A DNA stretch of 48,216 nucleotides from Gammaproteobacteria bacterium (GTDB taxonomy: Bacteria; Pseudomonadota; Gammaproteobacteria; DSM-16500): positions 1 through 48,216 of the forward strand of contig JABDFQ010000012.1 of NCBI GenBank assembly GCA_013286495.1. The letters run 5' to 3'. Made by a program: the position numbers and the translations under genes. Below the pieces are notes generated by a model. That model saw only the letters and a program-made list of their open reading frames with translations. It was not told the DNA's origin and did no database searches. Each line of letters begins with the position of its first letter. Position 1 is the first letter of the stretch. This document shows, one piece after another, positions 18,369 through 27,675 of this stretch.

Positions 18369-18958
18369 TAAAATCCCTGCAATTATTTATTGTTTCCATC
18401 TTGTTTGTCATGCTTTCAGCCTGTGCTGCCAAAGTCGATATTCCCAATAAATATTTACTGAATCGCATGCCAGATGTCGTGCCTGTGAAAAGAAAACGTG
18501 CAGTGATATTGATGGTTGCACCGCCCGAAATCCGGCAAATTTATAACACGACGCAAATGGCTTATACCATGAAACCTTTTGAGATTGCCTATTACAGCCT
18601 GAATCAGTGGGCGAATGTGCCACAGGAAATGTTTATGCCATTGGTAGTGCAAACCATGCAGGATACGCATCATTTCAAGGCGATTGTGACGCCACCTTAT
18701 AATGGTCGCTATGATTATTTGCTGGCTACGCATATTCTCGAATTGGTGCAGGATTATTCCTGCGGTGCACCAGTAGTACGCATGACAGTGCGTGCGCAGA
18801 TTATAAAAGCGTCCAGTGGATCAGTGGTAGCAACACGGCAGTTTTCAGCGATTGTGCCTTTGCCGCAACGCACACCCTATGGCGGTGTGTTTGCGGCAAA
18901 CAAGGCGACGGCTCATATTCTTGAGAGGATTGCGGTATTTACGCTGAGGACAGTTTGA
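18365..18958 (+). CDS. ABC-type transport auxiliary lipoprotein (PqiC-like)
   Basis: Outer-membrane lipoprotein partner of the MCE system, 197 residues. The lipobox LSAC follows a short hydrophobic signal (SLQLFIVSILFVMLSACA). The mature part shows the YLL..., MVAPPEIRQIYNTTQMAY, ALATH/ILELVQDY pattern of the family formerly called DUF330, whose members accompany Mce/Pqi transporters. In those systems it anchors or completes the pathway to the outer membrane. It is the last gene of the unit, overlapping the MCE gene by ATGA; the next gene is convergent. Confidence 0.85.
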   Translation: MIKSLQLFIVSILFVMLSACAAKVDIPNKYLLNRMPDVVPVKRKRAVILMVAPPEIRQIYNTTQMAYTMKPFEIAYYSLNQWANVPQEMFMPLVVQTMQDTHHFKAIVTPPYNGRYDYLLATHILELVQDYSCGAPVVRMTVRAQIIKASSGSVVATRQFSAIVPLPQRTPYGGVFAANKATAHILERIAVFTLRTV

Positions 18959-19005
18959 GAGTACACGGGTTGAGCGATGAAATGCCCAACCGAATACATT
19001 TGCAA

Positions 19006-19332
19006 TTACATGTAAGAAATAATTGTTTTACAGCAAGTAAGATTCCATTTTGAATAACTGGTACCGAAGCCACCCTCAACATTCGCCTGGAAAGTGCGGG
19101 CTGCATACCCTGCTGGACAGCTGGAGTTTTTCTGTCCATAGGTTCCCGAACTGTTTCCACTAACATTAGCAACAATCGTATCTGCAGCTACACAGTCATT
19201 TGTAAAAACCATATGTGGTTTCGCAGGGTTGTAATTGCCAGGTACTACTTTTGTCGCACCACCCGCTAAAGAAGCCATAGGTAAAATCATTGCAATCGTC
19301 AACAAGGTGCCAGTAAGAAGTTTCTGAAACAT
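19006..19332 (-). CDS. Small secreted Cys-containing protein, unknown
   Basis: A 108-residue product with a clear signal peptide (MFQKLLTGTLLTIAMILPMA, cleavage near SLAGG). The mature part of about 85 residues has four cysteines (NDCVAAD, SSCPAG, LTCCKT), is Gly/Ser/Asn-rich and lacks charged clusters, suggesting a disulfide-bonded secreted domain. The ribosome-binding site is GCGAGGA, seven to eight bases from the ATG. I do not recognise the family. It is isolated, convergent with the lipid transporter operon and separated from yhbY by about 180 bases. Confidence 0.7.
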   Translation of the reverse strand: MFQKLLTGTLLTIAMILPMASLAGGATKVVPGNYNPAKPHMVFTNDCVAADTIVANVSGNSSGTYGQKNSSCPAGYAARTFQANVEGGFGTSYSKWNLTCCKTIISYM

Positions 19333-19514
19333 GATTTATTCCTCGCTAGTCATAAATTTAATGTATCTATGATAGGACGCTTATATTAACGAATACTGAA
19401 AATTTACTAAAATTGTTCACATTTTTATCAAAAATTATGCAGGATATTGTAAATATTATAGTTTTATTAGCATTTTCAGGTAATTCAAAGCTTAAAATAT
19501 CCTTAAAAACAGGC

Positions 19515-19793
19515 TTATTCTGGCCTGTAAATCACCCCAATACTGCCAATAACCTGCACTAATTCAGCCTTGTTTTGCGCACAAATCTCATCCAGCAGTT
19601 GGCGCCGCAAGTCACGATCGTTGCCAGGAATACGGATTTTTATCAACTCATGATCGGTCAATGCACGATCAACTTCCTTATGCACCGCATCAGTTAAACC
19701 TTTATTCCCAATCAAAATAACAGGTTTTAATTTGTGTGCGCGTGCTTTCAGTTGCTGTTTTATTTTAGGTGTAAGCATAGATATTATTTTCAT
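19515..19793 (-). CDS. yhbY: YhbY family RNA-binding protein (CRM domain)
   Basis: A 92-residue single CRM-domain protein that associates with pre-50S ribosomal subunits in E. coli. The family pattern is evident: LKARAHKLKPVILIGNKGLT (with the GxxG loop), HELIKIRIPGNDRD, and a C-terminal VQVIGSIGVIYRP. An alternative start five codons later (MLTPKIKQQL) would match E. coli YhbY length better at the N-terminus. Neither start has a clear ribosome-binding site. Confidence 0.92.
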   Translation of the reverse strand: MKIISMLTPKIKQQLKARAHKLKPVILIGNKGLTDAVHKEVDRALTDHELIKIRIPGNDRDLRRQLLDEICAQNKAELVQVIGSIGVIYRPE

Positions 19794-19826
19794 GGATTAA
19801 TTAACAGGAAGGTGAATGTAGCAGAA

Positions 19827-21260
19827 TCATTCCCGGATTTCCATGACAAGTTTATCCGCGCGACCGAGTCCTGAAGCGCAATAATCTTTTAATTGTGAAT
19901 AAATATATCTGAGATTTTTTTCCTGCAATATATCTTTATATTTTTCCAATTTTTTATTGTCCATATGTCCCAGGCAAACAGCTTTCAATACCTGCGCTGC
20001 ATCCAGTGATGCTTCATCAAATGCAGGTTTAAAGAAATTTGCAAGGCTGAAAGAAGATGATTTTGGCTGATTAGGCGAACGAATAAATTGTTCCAGCAAG
20101 ATGAGACCATAAATTTCAATATCTGTTTTCAGATCAGAAGCTAATTCATGCATATCATTTTCGATGTAAGGGGATGCCGCACAATCAATTAATTCTTTTA
20201 CTATCTCCATATTTTTTTCTCGCGCTGCCCAATGTAATGCAGTATTCCCTTCATCATCGGCGTGTTGCAGATTAGCTTTATTTCTTATTAAATATTTTCC
20301 TGCATCGGTTTGACCATAACGAATAGCATCAATTAATGGAGTATGGGCATAATCAGACGAAGTGATTTCCAGCAATTTTGGATGATTCTTAACGATATAT
20401 TCAATGACATCCATCGCACCTAATTTGCATGCACGATGCAGAATACATTTACCTTGATATTGAAATTTATTTATATCAGCTTCCTTGCTCAGTAAATATC
20501 GCACTAAATCAAGCGAACAAACAGCTAACATCAAAGGTGTATTACCCATATAGTCCTGGGTATCTATAAAGTCAGGATGATGTTCCAGTATCATTTTTAC
20601 CAATTCGATATTTGCAGACAGACAGGCAAAATGCAGGATATTTCTTTCCTTGTTATTGCAAACCTGCATGATTTTACTATCTTTGATATTTGCCTGGAGA
20701 TATTCAGATTGATTGCATTTTACTGCCCAATGATAGAGATGATTTTTATGCGAATCTGTATATTGCAGTAGCTTGTCTAAATTTGAATAATGCAAAAGTA
20801 TGATATGAAAAAAATAATCCAGAATGCCTTGTTGATTATATCGCCAGGCATAATCAATCAGGGAATGACCATATTTATCCTGTTTATAAAAATCACTCAT
20901 TTGCAGGTTCATTTTTTTTATGTCAGCCAGCAAATTTTCCTTGATTGAATAAATGAGTATTCGATAATTCTTATTGTTGTAGATAAAAAAACTTTTATAC
21001 AAATGCAATCCAGGTTTTAAACCTGCATTTTCATTTTTATCTGTGTAAATGCGACGGAATTGATCATGAGTATCATTCTCTGGATTAGCAAACGGAAAAT
21101 GTTTTTTGACCATGGGTTTCCACAAGTGATTATTCTGACCGAGTTGATTGAAAAAAACATTGGTCATCATCATTGATGCCAGTTCCATGGGTTTTAGCCA
21201 GGAAAGCAGGTAATAAAGTATATCTGGCGATAAATCTGCAAGATAGATACCGGATTGCAT
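19827..21260 (-). CDS. F-box and ankyrin-repeat protein, candidate effector
   Basis: A 477-residue protein with eukaryote-like architecture. Residues about 8-52 form an F-box (LSPDILYYLLSWLKPMELAS then NNHLWKPMVKKHFP), the domain that binds SKP1 in SCF ubiquitin ligases. Residues about 204-370 contain five good ankyrin repeats (RNILHFACLSANIELVKMIL, GNTPLMLAVC, CILHRACKLGAMDVIEYIV, HTPLIDAIRYGQ, GNTALHWAAREKNMEIVKEL), with two degenerate ones before them. The layout recalls Legionella AnkB, which recruits host SCF; no C-terminal CAAX box is present (the end is VMEIRE). A role as a translocated ubiquitin-ligase adaptor is inferred from architecture. The ribosome-binding site is ACGAGGAG. Confidence 0.88.
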   Translation of the reverse strand: MQSGIYLADLSPDILYYLLSWLKPMELASMMMTNVFFNQLGQNNHLWKPMVKKHFPFANPENDTHDQFRRIYTDKNENAGLKPGLHLYKSFFIYNNKNYRILIYSIKENLLADIKKMNLQMSDFYKQDKYGHSLIDYAWRYNQQGILDYFFHIILLHYSNLDKLLQYTDSHKNHLYHWAVKCNQSEYLQANIKDSKIMQVCNNKERNILHFACLSANIELVKMILEHHPDFIDTQDYMGNTPLMLAVCSLDLVRYLLSKEADINKFQYQGKCILHRACKLGAMDVIEYIVKNHPKLLEITSSDYAHTPLIDAIRYGQTDAGKYLIRNKANLQHADDEGNTALHWAAREKNMEIVKELIDCAASPYIENDMHELASDLKTDIEIYGLILLEQFIRSPNQPKSSSFSLANFFKPAFDEASLDAAQVLKAVCLGHMDNKKLEKYKDILQEKNLRYIYSQLKDYCASGLGRADKLVMEIRE

Positions 21261-21297
21261 AAACTCCTCGTTGTTTTTAATAATTTAGTTTTTCGTA

Positions 21298-21325
21298 ATA
21301 ATACTTAAACTTACACGATAGTCAA
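21298..21325 (-). promoter_or_regulatory. Promoter of the F-box/ankyrin gene
   Basis: Reading leftward, TTGACT (21320-21325) and TATTAT (21298-21303) are separated by 16 bases and lie about 40-60 bases upstream of the F-box gene start. Both hexamers are near the sigma-70 consensus. Confidence 0.55.
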
Positions 21326-21346
21326 ATAAGCCTTATTTTAAAACAA

Positions 21347-22603
21347 TTATTTTTCTTCTGGTTTTATCTGTTTTTTCCTTGCAGAAGCGTGTCTTGCGCG
21401 TAATTCAATATCAATATATTGATCGGTAATGGCACTGGAACTATGGCCTGCATCATCGCGTACATGTTCGCGTGGACGGATTTTGACATCTTCAGAAATG
21501 CCGGTATGTCGCAGCCAGTGAACAGTTGCTGAAAGTAGCATTTCTGCATCTTCCTTAAATCCATCAGCATTTAATCTTTCCATGGTTTTATCGAAACATA
21601 ATTGTACGATTTTACGAATGTGCCTCGTTCCTTCTATCGGCTTATTACCATGCGTTTTTGCAATAAGCGGTGTGGTTTCGCCTGGTGCAGGCAAAGATGA
21701 TAGGCCAAGATAGATACGATAACGTTTTAAAGCATCAAGCATGGCATTGCTGACGCTGATATCACGTTCCTTGTTTCCTTTGCCGACGGTTTTGAACCAC
21801 CAGTTATTATCCATGTCCTTGTGAAAATGTCCCATTTGTGGAATCCAGCGATGACTGGCCGCCAGTTCAGAAATTCGCAAATACATGCCGAATAATGCAT
21901 TCATGATAAAGAGTGTACGTTCGTGCAATTGCGGATTTTCATTCGCCAGTATTTCTGCGGTTTCGATCACATATGACCATTGCAATTCCGATAAGCGACG
22001 GATGGAACGTTTGCCATGATGTTTACGCAGGAATTTACTTTTCTGACGAATTTGTGAAACAGGATTGCCGAAAGTATATTCTTCCTGTTCCAGATAATTA
22101 AAAAAGCTGCTTAATATGGCGAAAATAGCTTGCAAGGCATTTTGTGATAACTGAAAAGATTTGATATCAGGTGTTTGGCCATCACGAAACGCTTTTTTGC
22201 TAATGGAGACAACAAATGGACGCCATTCAGGATTCGCGAGCCGCAAACCATCTTTCGCGATAAAACGGGAAACATGTTTGATACCAATCCAGTGTTTTGG
22301 AGGTGAGATGCAATTTTCCAGGAATATTTCCATATCACCGCGTCGCAGATTTTTTAAGGTTTTTTTACATACAAACCATGACCATTGCAATAAACGTTCT
22401 ATTTCACGGCGATAGGATTTAAAGGTTTCCGCACTGCCACGATACGCCTTCAGAAATTCGCAGCTGAAATGATAATCGGTGATGACTTCATTGACTGGCA
22501 TTGTGCTATCAAGTTGCGATTGAACCTGTGGTAGTTGCTGGGTTCGGGTAGCATCCAGATGCTCGAGTACATCAAACAAGGGAATAGGCGTATATTGCTG
22601 CAT
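21347..22603 (-). CDS. Tyrosine-type site-specific recombinase (orphan integrase)
   Basis: A 418-residue tyrosine recombinase. The catalytic residues can all be placed: Arg243 (YLRISEL), Lys275 (VGKGNKERDI), His362 and Arg365 (HWLRHTG), His387 (AGHSSS) and Tyr396 (ITDQYIDIE). The N-terminal part (residues about 40-180) is the SAM-like core-binding domain. With the full R-K-H-R-H-Y set the enzyme should be active. AGGAAAAATC precedes the ATG and a leftward TATAAT lies at 22641-22646. No tRNA, excisionase, transposase or phage gene is nearby. A 155-base palindrome lies about 130 bases upstream of the start and is a candidate substrate. Confidence 0.9.
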   Translation of the reverse strand: MQQYTPIPLFDVLEHLDATRTQQLPQVQSQLDSTMPVNEVITDYHFSCEFLKAYRGSAETFKSYRREIERLLQWSWFVCKKTLKNLRRGDMEIFLENCISPPKHWIGIKHVSRFIAKDGLRLANPEWRPFVVSISKKAFRDGQTPDIKSFQLSQNALQAIFAILSSFFNYLEQEEYTFGNPVSQIRQKSKFLRKHHGKRSIRRLSELQWSYVIETAEILANENPQLHERTLFIMNALFGMYLRISELAASHRWIPQMGHFHKDMDNNWWFKTVGKGNKERDISVSNAMLDALKRYRIYLGLSSLPAPGETTPLIAKTHGNKPIEGTRHIRKIVQLCFDKTMERLNADGFKEDAEMLLSATVHWLRHTGISEDVKIRPREHVRDDAGHSSSAITDQYIDIELRARHASARKKQIKPEEK

Positions 22604-22736
22604 GATTTTTCCTGTGTAATTTCAGATGAAATGCGGGAAAATTATAGCATCGTGAGATTGAAGATAATACGTTGTTATTTAATGCGGACTGTCATGGCAT
22701 GCAACGGGTGTCTGTATGCAGCAGGTGTGTGCACGT

Positions 22737-22891
22737 AGTGGTGTTGTGTGCGGCAGGTCTGTTTGTAAACAGGTGTGTCATCCCGGATAAATACGCCGAA
22801 CAACAGCAGCTAACTGAACCAGGACAGTGGCGGCGTATTTTCCGGGATGACACACCTGTTTACAAACAGACCTGCCGCACATAACATCACT
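22737..22891. repeat. 155-base near-perfect inverted repeat (MITE-like palindrome)
   Basis: Left arm 22737-22798 and right arm 22831-22891 are complementary over about 61 bases, with two G/A differences (both G-U compatible in RNA) and one extra T in the left arm. The intervening loop is 32 bases (22799-22830). Each arm carries a smaller palindrome (CTGTTTGTAAACAG on the left). The arms are more GC-rich than the flanks. No obvious target-site duplication was found, and no other copy was noticed in the window. It lies between the divergent recombinase gene and thrA. Bases 22604-22736 hold the recombinase promoter and no gene. Confidence 0.9.
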
Positions 22892-22965
22892 TTCACACCA
22901 CATTTATTATTTTTTGTAACAGACGCACACACGTCATGTTGCGTATTTATTAAAAGGAAATTCGT

Positions 22966-25401
22966 ATGCAAGCTATTTATGATGTACATAAATTCGGTGG
23001 CAGCAGCCTTGCCAATGCTGAGCGTATCAAAGCATTACCTTCATTATTGAATGGAAAAAATGAAATCATTGTGGTCTCTGCCATGCAGGGCGTCACTACT
23101 GTCTTGCAAACCATACTGGATAAAGCGCGTGAAAAATCCTCCTGGCAAACCTTGCTGGAAGATTTGAAAAAACAGCATGAAGTAGTAATCAACACACTAA
23201 TCACCGATAGAAAACAGGATTTGATCAACATCATTAACGCTGATATTTCACATATCAATGATATCCTGCAGGCGATTCATTTGACTGGCCATTACTCAAC
23301 TGAAATGCAAAATATTATTCTCGGTTATGGCGAATTATGGTCGGCACAAATTCTTTATCATTATTTGTCTGCTTCAGACAATATTTTATATCTTGATGCC
23401 AGCAAGTTTTTATTTATTTCGATCGAGAATGGCATTGTTTGTGTAGATTGGCAACGCTCGGCTCAAGCCTTGTCAGCATTACTGAATAATAACATTTACA
23501 ATCGAATCATCATTACTGGATTTATTGCTGCGACCAAAGAAGGAGCTCGCACCATACTCGGTAGAAATGGCAGTGATTTTTCCGCAGCTATTTTTGCGAA
23601 ATTATTCAATGCGAAAAGTGTCACCATCTGGACGGATGTTGATGGCATTTATACCGCTGATCCGCATAAAGTGCGTTCTGCATTTGTCATTGAATCCCTT
23701 TCTTACCTGGAAGCGCTTGAATTAGCTTATTTTGGTGCGAAAGTTTTACATCCCATGACTATCGCGCCTGTACTGGAATTAAAAATTCCCATGTATATAA
23801 AAAATAGTTTCCATCCGCAGGCAAAAGGAACTTGTATTTCTGATGCAGCGGGAAATGGAAATTATATTATTAAAGGTTTGACTGCCATTGATCATATTGC
23901 TCTGGTGAATATTGAAGGCGCAGGCATGATAGGTGTTTCTGGTATGGCTAGTCGTATTTTTAATATTTTGTATCAGGAAAATATTTCTGCGATTCTGATT
24001 GCGCAAGCCAGTTCCGAGCACTCTATTTGTTTTGCCATTGCAGAAAGTGATACAGAAAAAGCGCTGCAGGCATTAAACAGGCAATTAAAATTTGAAATGG
24101 AAAACCAGCAAATCCAGCGTATTCTCATTCAGAAATCCTGTGGAATTTTATCTGCTGTCGGTGATGGCATGATTGGTGCGATTGGTATTTCCGGGCAATT
24201 GTGTAATGCACTGGCAAGAGCGAACATTAATATCCGCGCGATTTCACAAGGTTCGTCGGAACGGAATATTTCAGTCGTTATTGATAGTGCGCAAATTAAT
24301 AAAGCTTTGCAGGCGGTACATGCTGGATTTTATTTATCCCCAAAAACGATTTCGATTGGCATGATTGGGCCAGGGCAAGTAGGTGGATGTTTGCTGGATC
24401 AAATTCGTGATTCCTTGCCGATGACTGCAGATGCAAATTTATTGGTGCGTGGTGTGATGAGTAGCAAAAAAATGTTGCTTGCCCCACAGACACTGGATTT
24501 ATCCAGTTGGCGTGAACAATTTGCTGCTTGTGATTCGCCAGCTAATCTTGATGAATTTGTTGCGCATATTCTTGCTGATGATATACCGCATGCCGTCATT
24601 ATCGATTGCACAGCAAATACAGAAATTGCGAAGCATTATGACGATTTTATTGCGAAAGGTATTCATGTGATTACTCCCAATAAACATGCCAATGCAGGCG
24701 AACTTGCTTATTATAAAAAATTGAAAGCGCTGACTAAAAAACGCGGCAAACATTATTTCTATGAAGCAACCGTGTGTGCTGGTTTGCCGGTTATTAATAC
24801 ATTGCAGGATATTCTGAAAACAGGTGACAAGATAAATAAGATCGAAGGTATTGTATCTGGAACATTGAGTTATATTTTTAATGAATTGGCAAATCAGCGA
24901 AAATTTTCCGATATTATTCGTGATGCCATGCAATCTGGTTACACTGAGCCTGATCCACGTGAAGATTTATCTGGCAAGGATGTCGCGCGTAAATTAGTTT
25001 GTCTCGCCCGTGAAATAGGTCACGACGTAAACCTTGCTGATGTGAAAGTAAATGATCTTGTACCGCAAGATTTGCAGCAATGTAGCGTAGAAGAATTTCT
25101 GCAAAAATTACCAGCATATGATGAGCAATTTGCATCGCTTGCAGAAAAAGCTCGCATTAACAATGAGAAACTGGCTTATGTTGGCAGCATTGATGCGAAT
25201 GGAAAAATAGAAGTAGCGATTAACTCCTATGCGAATCAGCATCCGTTTTCACGATTGCAGGAAACAGATAACATGCTAATTTTTCACACCAGTCGTTATC
25301 ATAAACAACCGCTGGTAATACAAGGGCCAGGCGCGGGCGCGGAAGTGACTGCAGCAGGTGTATTTGCAGATTTGTTGCGATTATCCGCATTATTGTCATG
25401 A
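22966..25401 (+). CDS. thrA: Bifunctional aspartokinase / homoserine dehydrogenase
   Basis: Catalyses the first and third steps from aspartate to threonine. The 811-residue product has an aspartokinase domain (VHKFGGSSLANAERI at the N-terminus; GRNGSDFSAAIFAKL; WTDVDGIYTADP), ACT regulatory segments (about residues 310-455; VNIEGAGMIGVSGMA, GDGMIGAIGISGQL) and a homoserine dehydrogenase domain from about residue 460 (IGMIGPGQVGG nucleotide fold, NKHANAGELAYY, GIVSGTLSYIFNEL, GYTEPDPREDLSGKDVARKL). Length and order match E. coli ThrA. The ribosome-binding site is AAAAGGAAA. First gene of the thrABC operon. No Thr/Ile-rich leader peptide was found upstream. Confidence 0.96.
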   Translation: MQAIYDVHKFGGSSLANAERIKALPSLLNGKNEIIVVSAMQGVTTVLQTILDKAREKSSWQTLLEDLKKQHEVVINTLITDRKQDLINIINADISHINDILQAIHLTGHYSTEMQNIILGYGELWSAQILYHYLSASDNILYLDASKFLFISIENGIVCVDWQRSAQALSALLNNNIYNRIIITGFIAATKEGARTILGRNGSDFSAAIFAKLFNAKSVTIWTDVDGIYTADPHKVRSAFVIESLSYLEALELAYFGAKVLHPMTIAPVLELKIPMYIKNSFHPQAKGTCISDAAGNGNYIIKGLTAIDHIALVNIEGAGMIGVSGMASRIFNILYQENISAILIAQASSEHSICFAIAESDTEKALQALNRQLKFEMENQQIQRILIQKSCGILSAVGDGMIGAIGISGQLCNALARANINIRAISQGSSERNISVVIDSAQINKALQAVHAGFYLSPKTISIGMIGPGQVGGCLLDQIRDSLPMTADANLLVRGVMSSKKMLLAPQTLDLSSWREQFAACDSPANLDEFVAHILADDIPHAVIIDCTANTEIAKHYDDFIAKGIHVITPNKHANAGELAYYKKLKALTKKRGKHYFYEATVCAGLPVINTLQDILKTGDKINKIEGIVSGTLSYIFNELANQRKFSDIIRDAMQSGYTEPDPREDLSGKDVARKLVCLAREIGHDVNLADVKVNDLVPQDLQQCSVEEFLQKLPAYDEQFASLAEKARINNEKLAYVGSIDANGKIEVAINSYANQHPFSRLQETDNMLIFHTSRYHKQPLVIQGPGAGAEVTAAGVFADLLRLSALLS

Positions 25402-25412
25402 GGGCAATTCAC

Positions 25413-26363
25413 ATGATCAAGAAAAACATACATTCTGTCACAGCTTTTGCGCCAGCAACTTGCGCGAATGTTGCGGTTGGTTTTGATATTTTAGGTTTTG
25501 CATTTCACGCTGTGGGTGATTCGGTTACGCTGACACGAAGAAATGACAATAAGATAGTCATCGAAAAAATTGATTCCACAGAAAAACTTCCTTCGGAGAT
25601 TGAGCGTAACACCGCATCAGTTGTCATTCAGAAAGTTTGTGAGGATTTGCGTGTAAACCATGGATTTTCCTTGCATATTCACAAGAAAATTCCATTAAGC
25701 TCTGGTATGGGTGGCTCTGCTGCTTCAGCAGTTGCAGCATTAGTTGCGTTTAATGCCTTTCTCGAATCACCTTTAACAGCTCATCAATTAGCGCAATATG
25801 CATTACTGGGTGAGGAAGTAGCAAGCGGTCATCAGCACGCAGATAATATTGTTCCCTGTATTTTTGGCGGTTTCACACTCGTGCAATCTGCCTCACCCAT
25901 TGCTGTAATCAAATTACCTACTCCTGATGTAACTTGTATTCTGGTTCATCCACATTTACATGTGCCAACACGTGAAGCGCGATCTGTATTGGCAGCATCG
26001 ATATCGTTAAAAGATTACATCAAACAATCAGCAAATCTGGCGGCTTTTATTTCCTGTTTGTATAGCAACGATAAAGCAATATTAAAAACATCGCTGACTG
26101 ATATTTTGATCGAACCGCAACGTGCGCAATTTGTTCCAGGTTTTTATGCTATCAAACAAGCAGCACTTGAAGCTGGAGCATTAGGTGTTTCATTTTCTGG
26201 TTCGGGGCCAAGTATCTTTGCATTTGCTGATAATGAAGCAGAAGCAGCCAATATAGCGAATGCAATGTGCGATCAATTAAAATTACTGAATATGAATTAC
26301 GATTACTGGATTTCATCTATCAGTGATCAGGCAGCGCATGTCACGGAGATTAAACAATCATGA
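25413..26363 (+). CDS. thrB: Homoserine kinase
   Basis: Phosphorylates homoserine, the fourth step to threonine. It is a GHMP kinase of about 316 residues: FAPATCANVAVGFDILGFAF at the N-terminus, the ATP-binding PLSSGMGGSAASAVAAL, and the C-terminal GVSFSGSGPSIFAF. Two starts are possible. The ATG at 25398 overlaps the thrA stop as ATGA. The ATG at 25413 has GAGGG at a proper distance and fits the family N-terminus, so I use 25413. The stop overlaps thrC by four bases. Confidence 0.95.
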   Translation: MIKKNIHSVTAFAPATCANVAVGFDILGFAFHAVGDSVTLTRRNDNKIVIEKIDSTEKLPSEIERNTASVVIQKVCEDLRVNHGFSLHIHKKIPLSSGMGGSAASAVAALVAFNAFLESPLTAHQLAQYALLGEEVASGHQHADNIVPCIFGGFTLVQSASPIAVIKLPTPDVTCILVHPHLHVPTREARSVLAASISLKDYIKQSANLAAFISCLYSNDKAILKTSLTDILIEPQRAQFVPGFYAIKQAALEAGALGVSFSGSGPSIFAFADNEAEAANIANAMCDQLKLLNMNYDYWISSISDQAAHVTEIKQS

Positions 26364-27634
26364 AATATATCGACACACGTAATCAACAACCGGTAACGAA
26401 TTTAACGGATGCTATCAGGCAAGGATTAACTGCGAGTGGTGGTTTATTTGTGCCAGAATATATTCCAGAAATTGATTTGAAAGAATATGTGAATAAAACT
26501 GAATATGCTAATTTTTCATCAATGGTATTAAATGATTATTTTGCTGGAGATGTTTTGCAAGCAGATTTGCAGCAAATTTGTAATAATGCATTTACCTTTC
26601 CATTACCATTAACGCAATTAAACGGCAACACATGGTTGCTGGAATTGTTTCATGGCCCAACACTTTCCTTCAAGGATTTTGGAGCAAGGTTTCTCGCGGA
26701 ATGTTTGCAACGTATTCCCACAGAAAAAAAGATGACAATCATGGTGGCAACATCAGGTGATACAGGTTCGGCTGTTGCAAGTGCATTACATGGTAAAAAA
26801 AATATTAATGTCATTATTCTTTATCCGAAAGGCAAAATTTCAAAACGTCAGGAACAGCAAATTACCTGTTGGGGTGACAATGTCATTGCATTGGCAGTAA
26901 GAGGAAATTTTGATGATTGCCAGCATCTGGTGAAATCAGCTTTTCAGGATAAATGGTGGCAAGAGCATTTCACATTAGGCAGCGCTAACAGTATTAATGT
27001 GGGAAGATTGTTGCCGCAGATAACGTATTATGCGTTTAGCAGCATGCAATATTATCAGCAATATCATCAGTTACCAGGTTATATCGTACCAACAGGAAAT
27101 CTTGGCAATGCTACTGCTGCATATTATGCGAAATTAATGGGATTTCCGATTCGTGAAATTGTGCTCGCGACGAATGCGAATATGACACTGGTTGATTATT
27201 TGCAAACAGGAAAATTTATTCCGCGACAAACGATTGCCACGCTGGCAAATGCGATGGATGTGGGAAATCCCAGTAATTTTGAACGCCTGCAATATTTGTT
27301 TAATACATTTGAATCATTCAAAAAAAATGTGCGGGCATTTAGTGTGTCTGATGATGAGATCCGTGAAACGATTGTGAAAGTGTATCGTGAAGATAATAAA
27401 ATTATCTGCCCGCATACTGCGACAGCGTGTTTTGTCAGGCAGAAATTATCTGATGAACCATGGGTTGTCGTGGCAACCGCCGATGCGTGTAAATTTGATT
27501 CGGTGGTGGAACCGCTGATTCATGCGGAAATTCCACAATCAGCGCAGATGCTGGAAATGTGCAGCAAGCCGGTGAAGATGCATGAGGTGGAAAATAATCT
27601 CGAAGCAGTTAGGGAATGTTTGTCGTTGAATTGA
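26360..27634 (+). CDS. thrC: Threonine synthase
   Basis: PLP enzyme that converts O-phosphohomoserine to threonine. The 424-residue product has the PLP lysine at Lys105 in GPTLSFKDFGARF, the phosphate-binding ATSGDTGSAVASAL, and IVPTGNLGNATAAYYAKLMG. It is the long gammaproteobacterial form (E. coli 428). It ends the thr operon; the ATGA overlap with thrB implies coupling. With thrAB present, the organism should make threonine from aspartate semialdehyde. Confidence 0.96.
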   Translation: MKYIDTRNQQPVTNLTDAIRQGLTASGGLFVPEYIPEIDLKEYVNKTEYANFSSMVLNDYFAGDVLQADLQQICNNAFTFPLPLTQLNGNTWLLELFHGPTLSFKDFGARFLAECLQRIPTEKKMTIMVATSGDTGSAVASALHGKKNINVIILYPKGKISKRQEQQITCWGDNVIALAVRGNFDDCQHLVKSAFQDKWWQEHFTLGSANSINVGRLLPQITYYAFSSMQYYQQYHQLPGYIVPTGNLGNATAAYYAKLMGFPIREIVLATNANMTLVDYLQTGKFIPRQTIATLANAMDVGNPSNFERLQYLFNTFESFKKNVRAFSVSDDEIRETIVKVYREDNKIICPHTATACFVRQKLSDEPWVVVATADACKFDSVVEPLIHAEIPQSAQMLEMCSKPVKMHEVENNLEAVRECLSLN

Positions 27635-27675
27635 TTTTGATATTTCATGACAATCTTTCTTGCCACGCAAAAATT

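Noticed and set aside
22737-22891. Integron attC site
   Set aside because: The ends do not carry RYYYAAC on the left and GTTRRRY on the right, there is only one copy, and no cassette gene follows.
22847-23050. Open frame upstream of thrA with several Thr codons, possible thr leader peptide
   Set aside because: Thr and Ile codons are scattered and not clustered, the frame has no ribosome-binding site, runs into thrA, and no terminator/antiterminator pair with a T-run follows.
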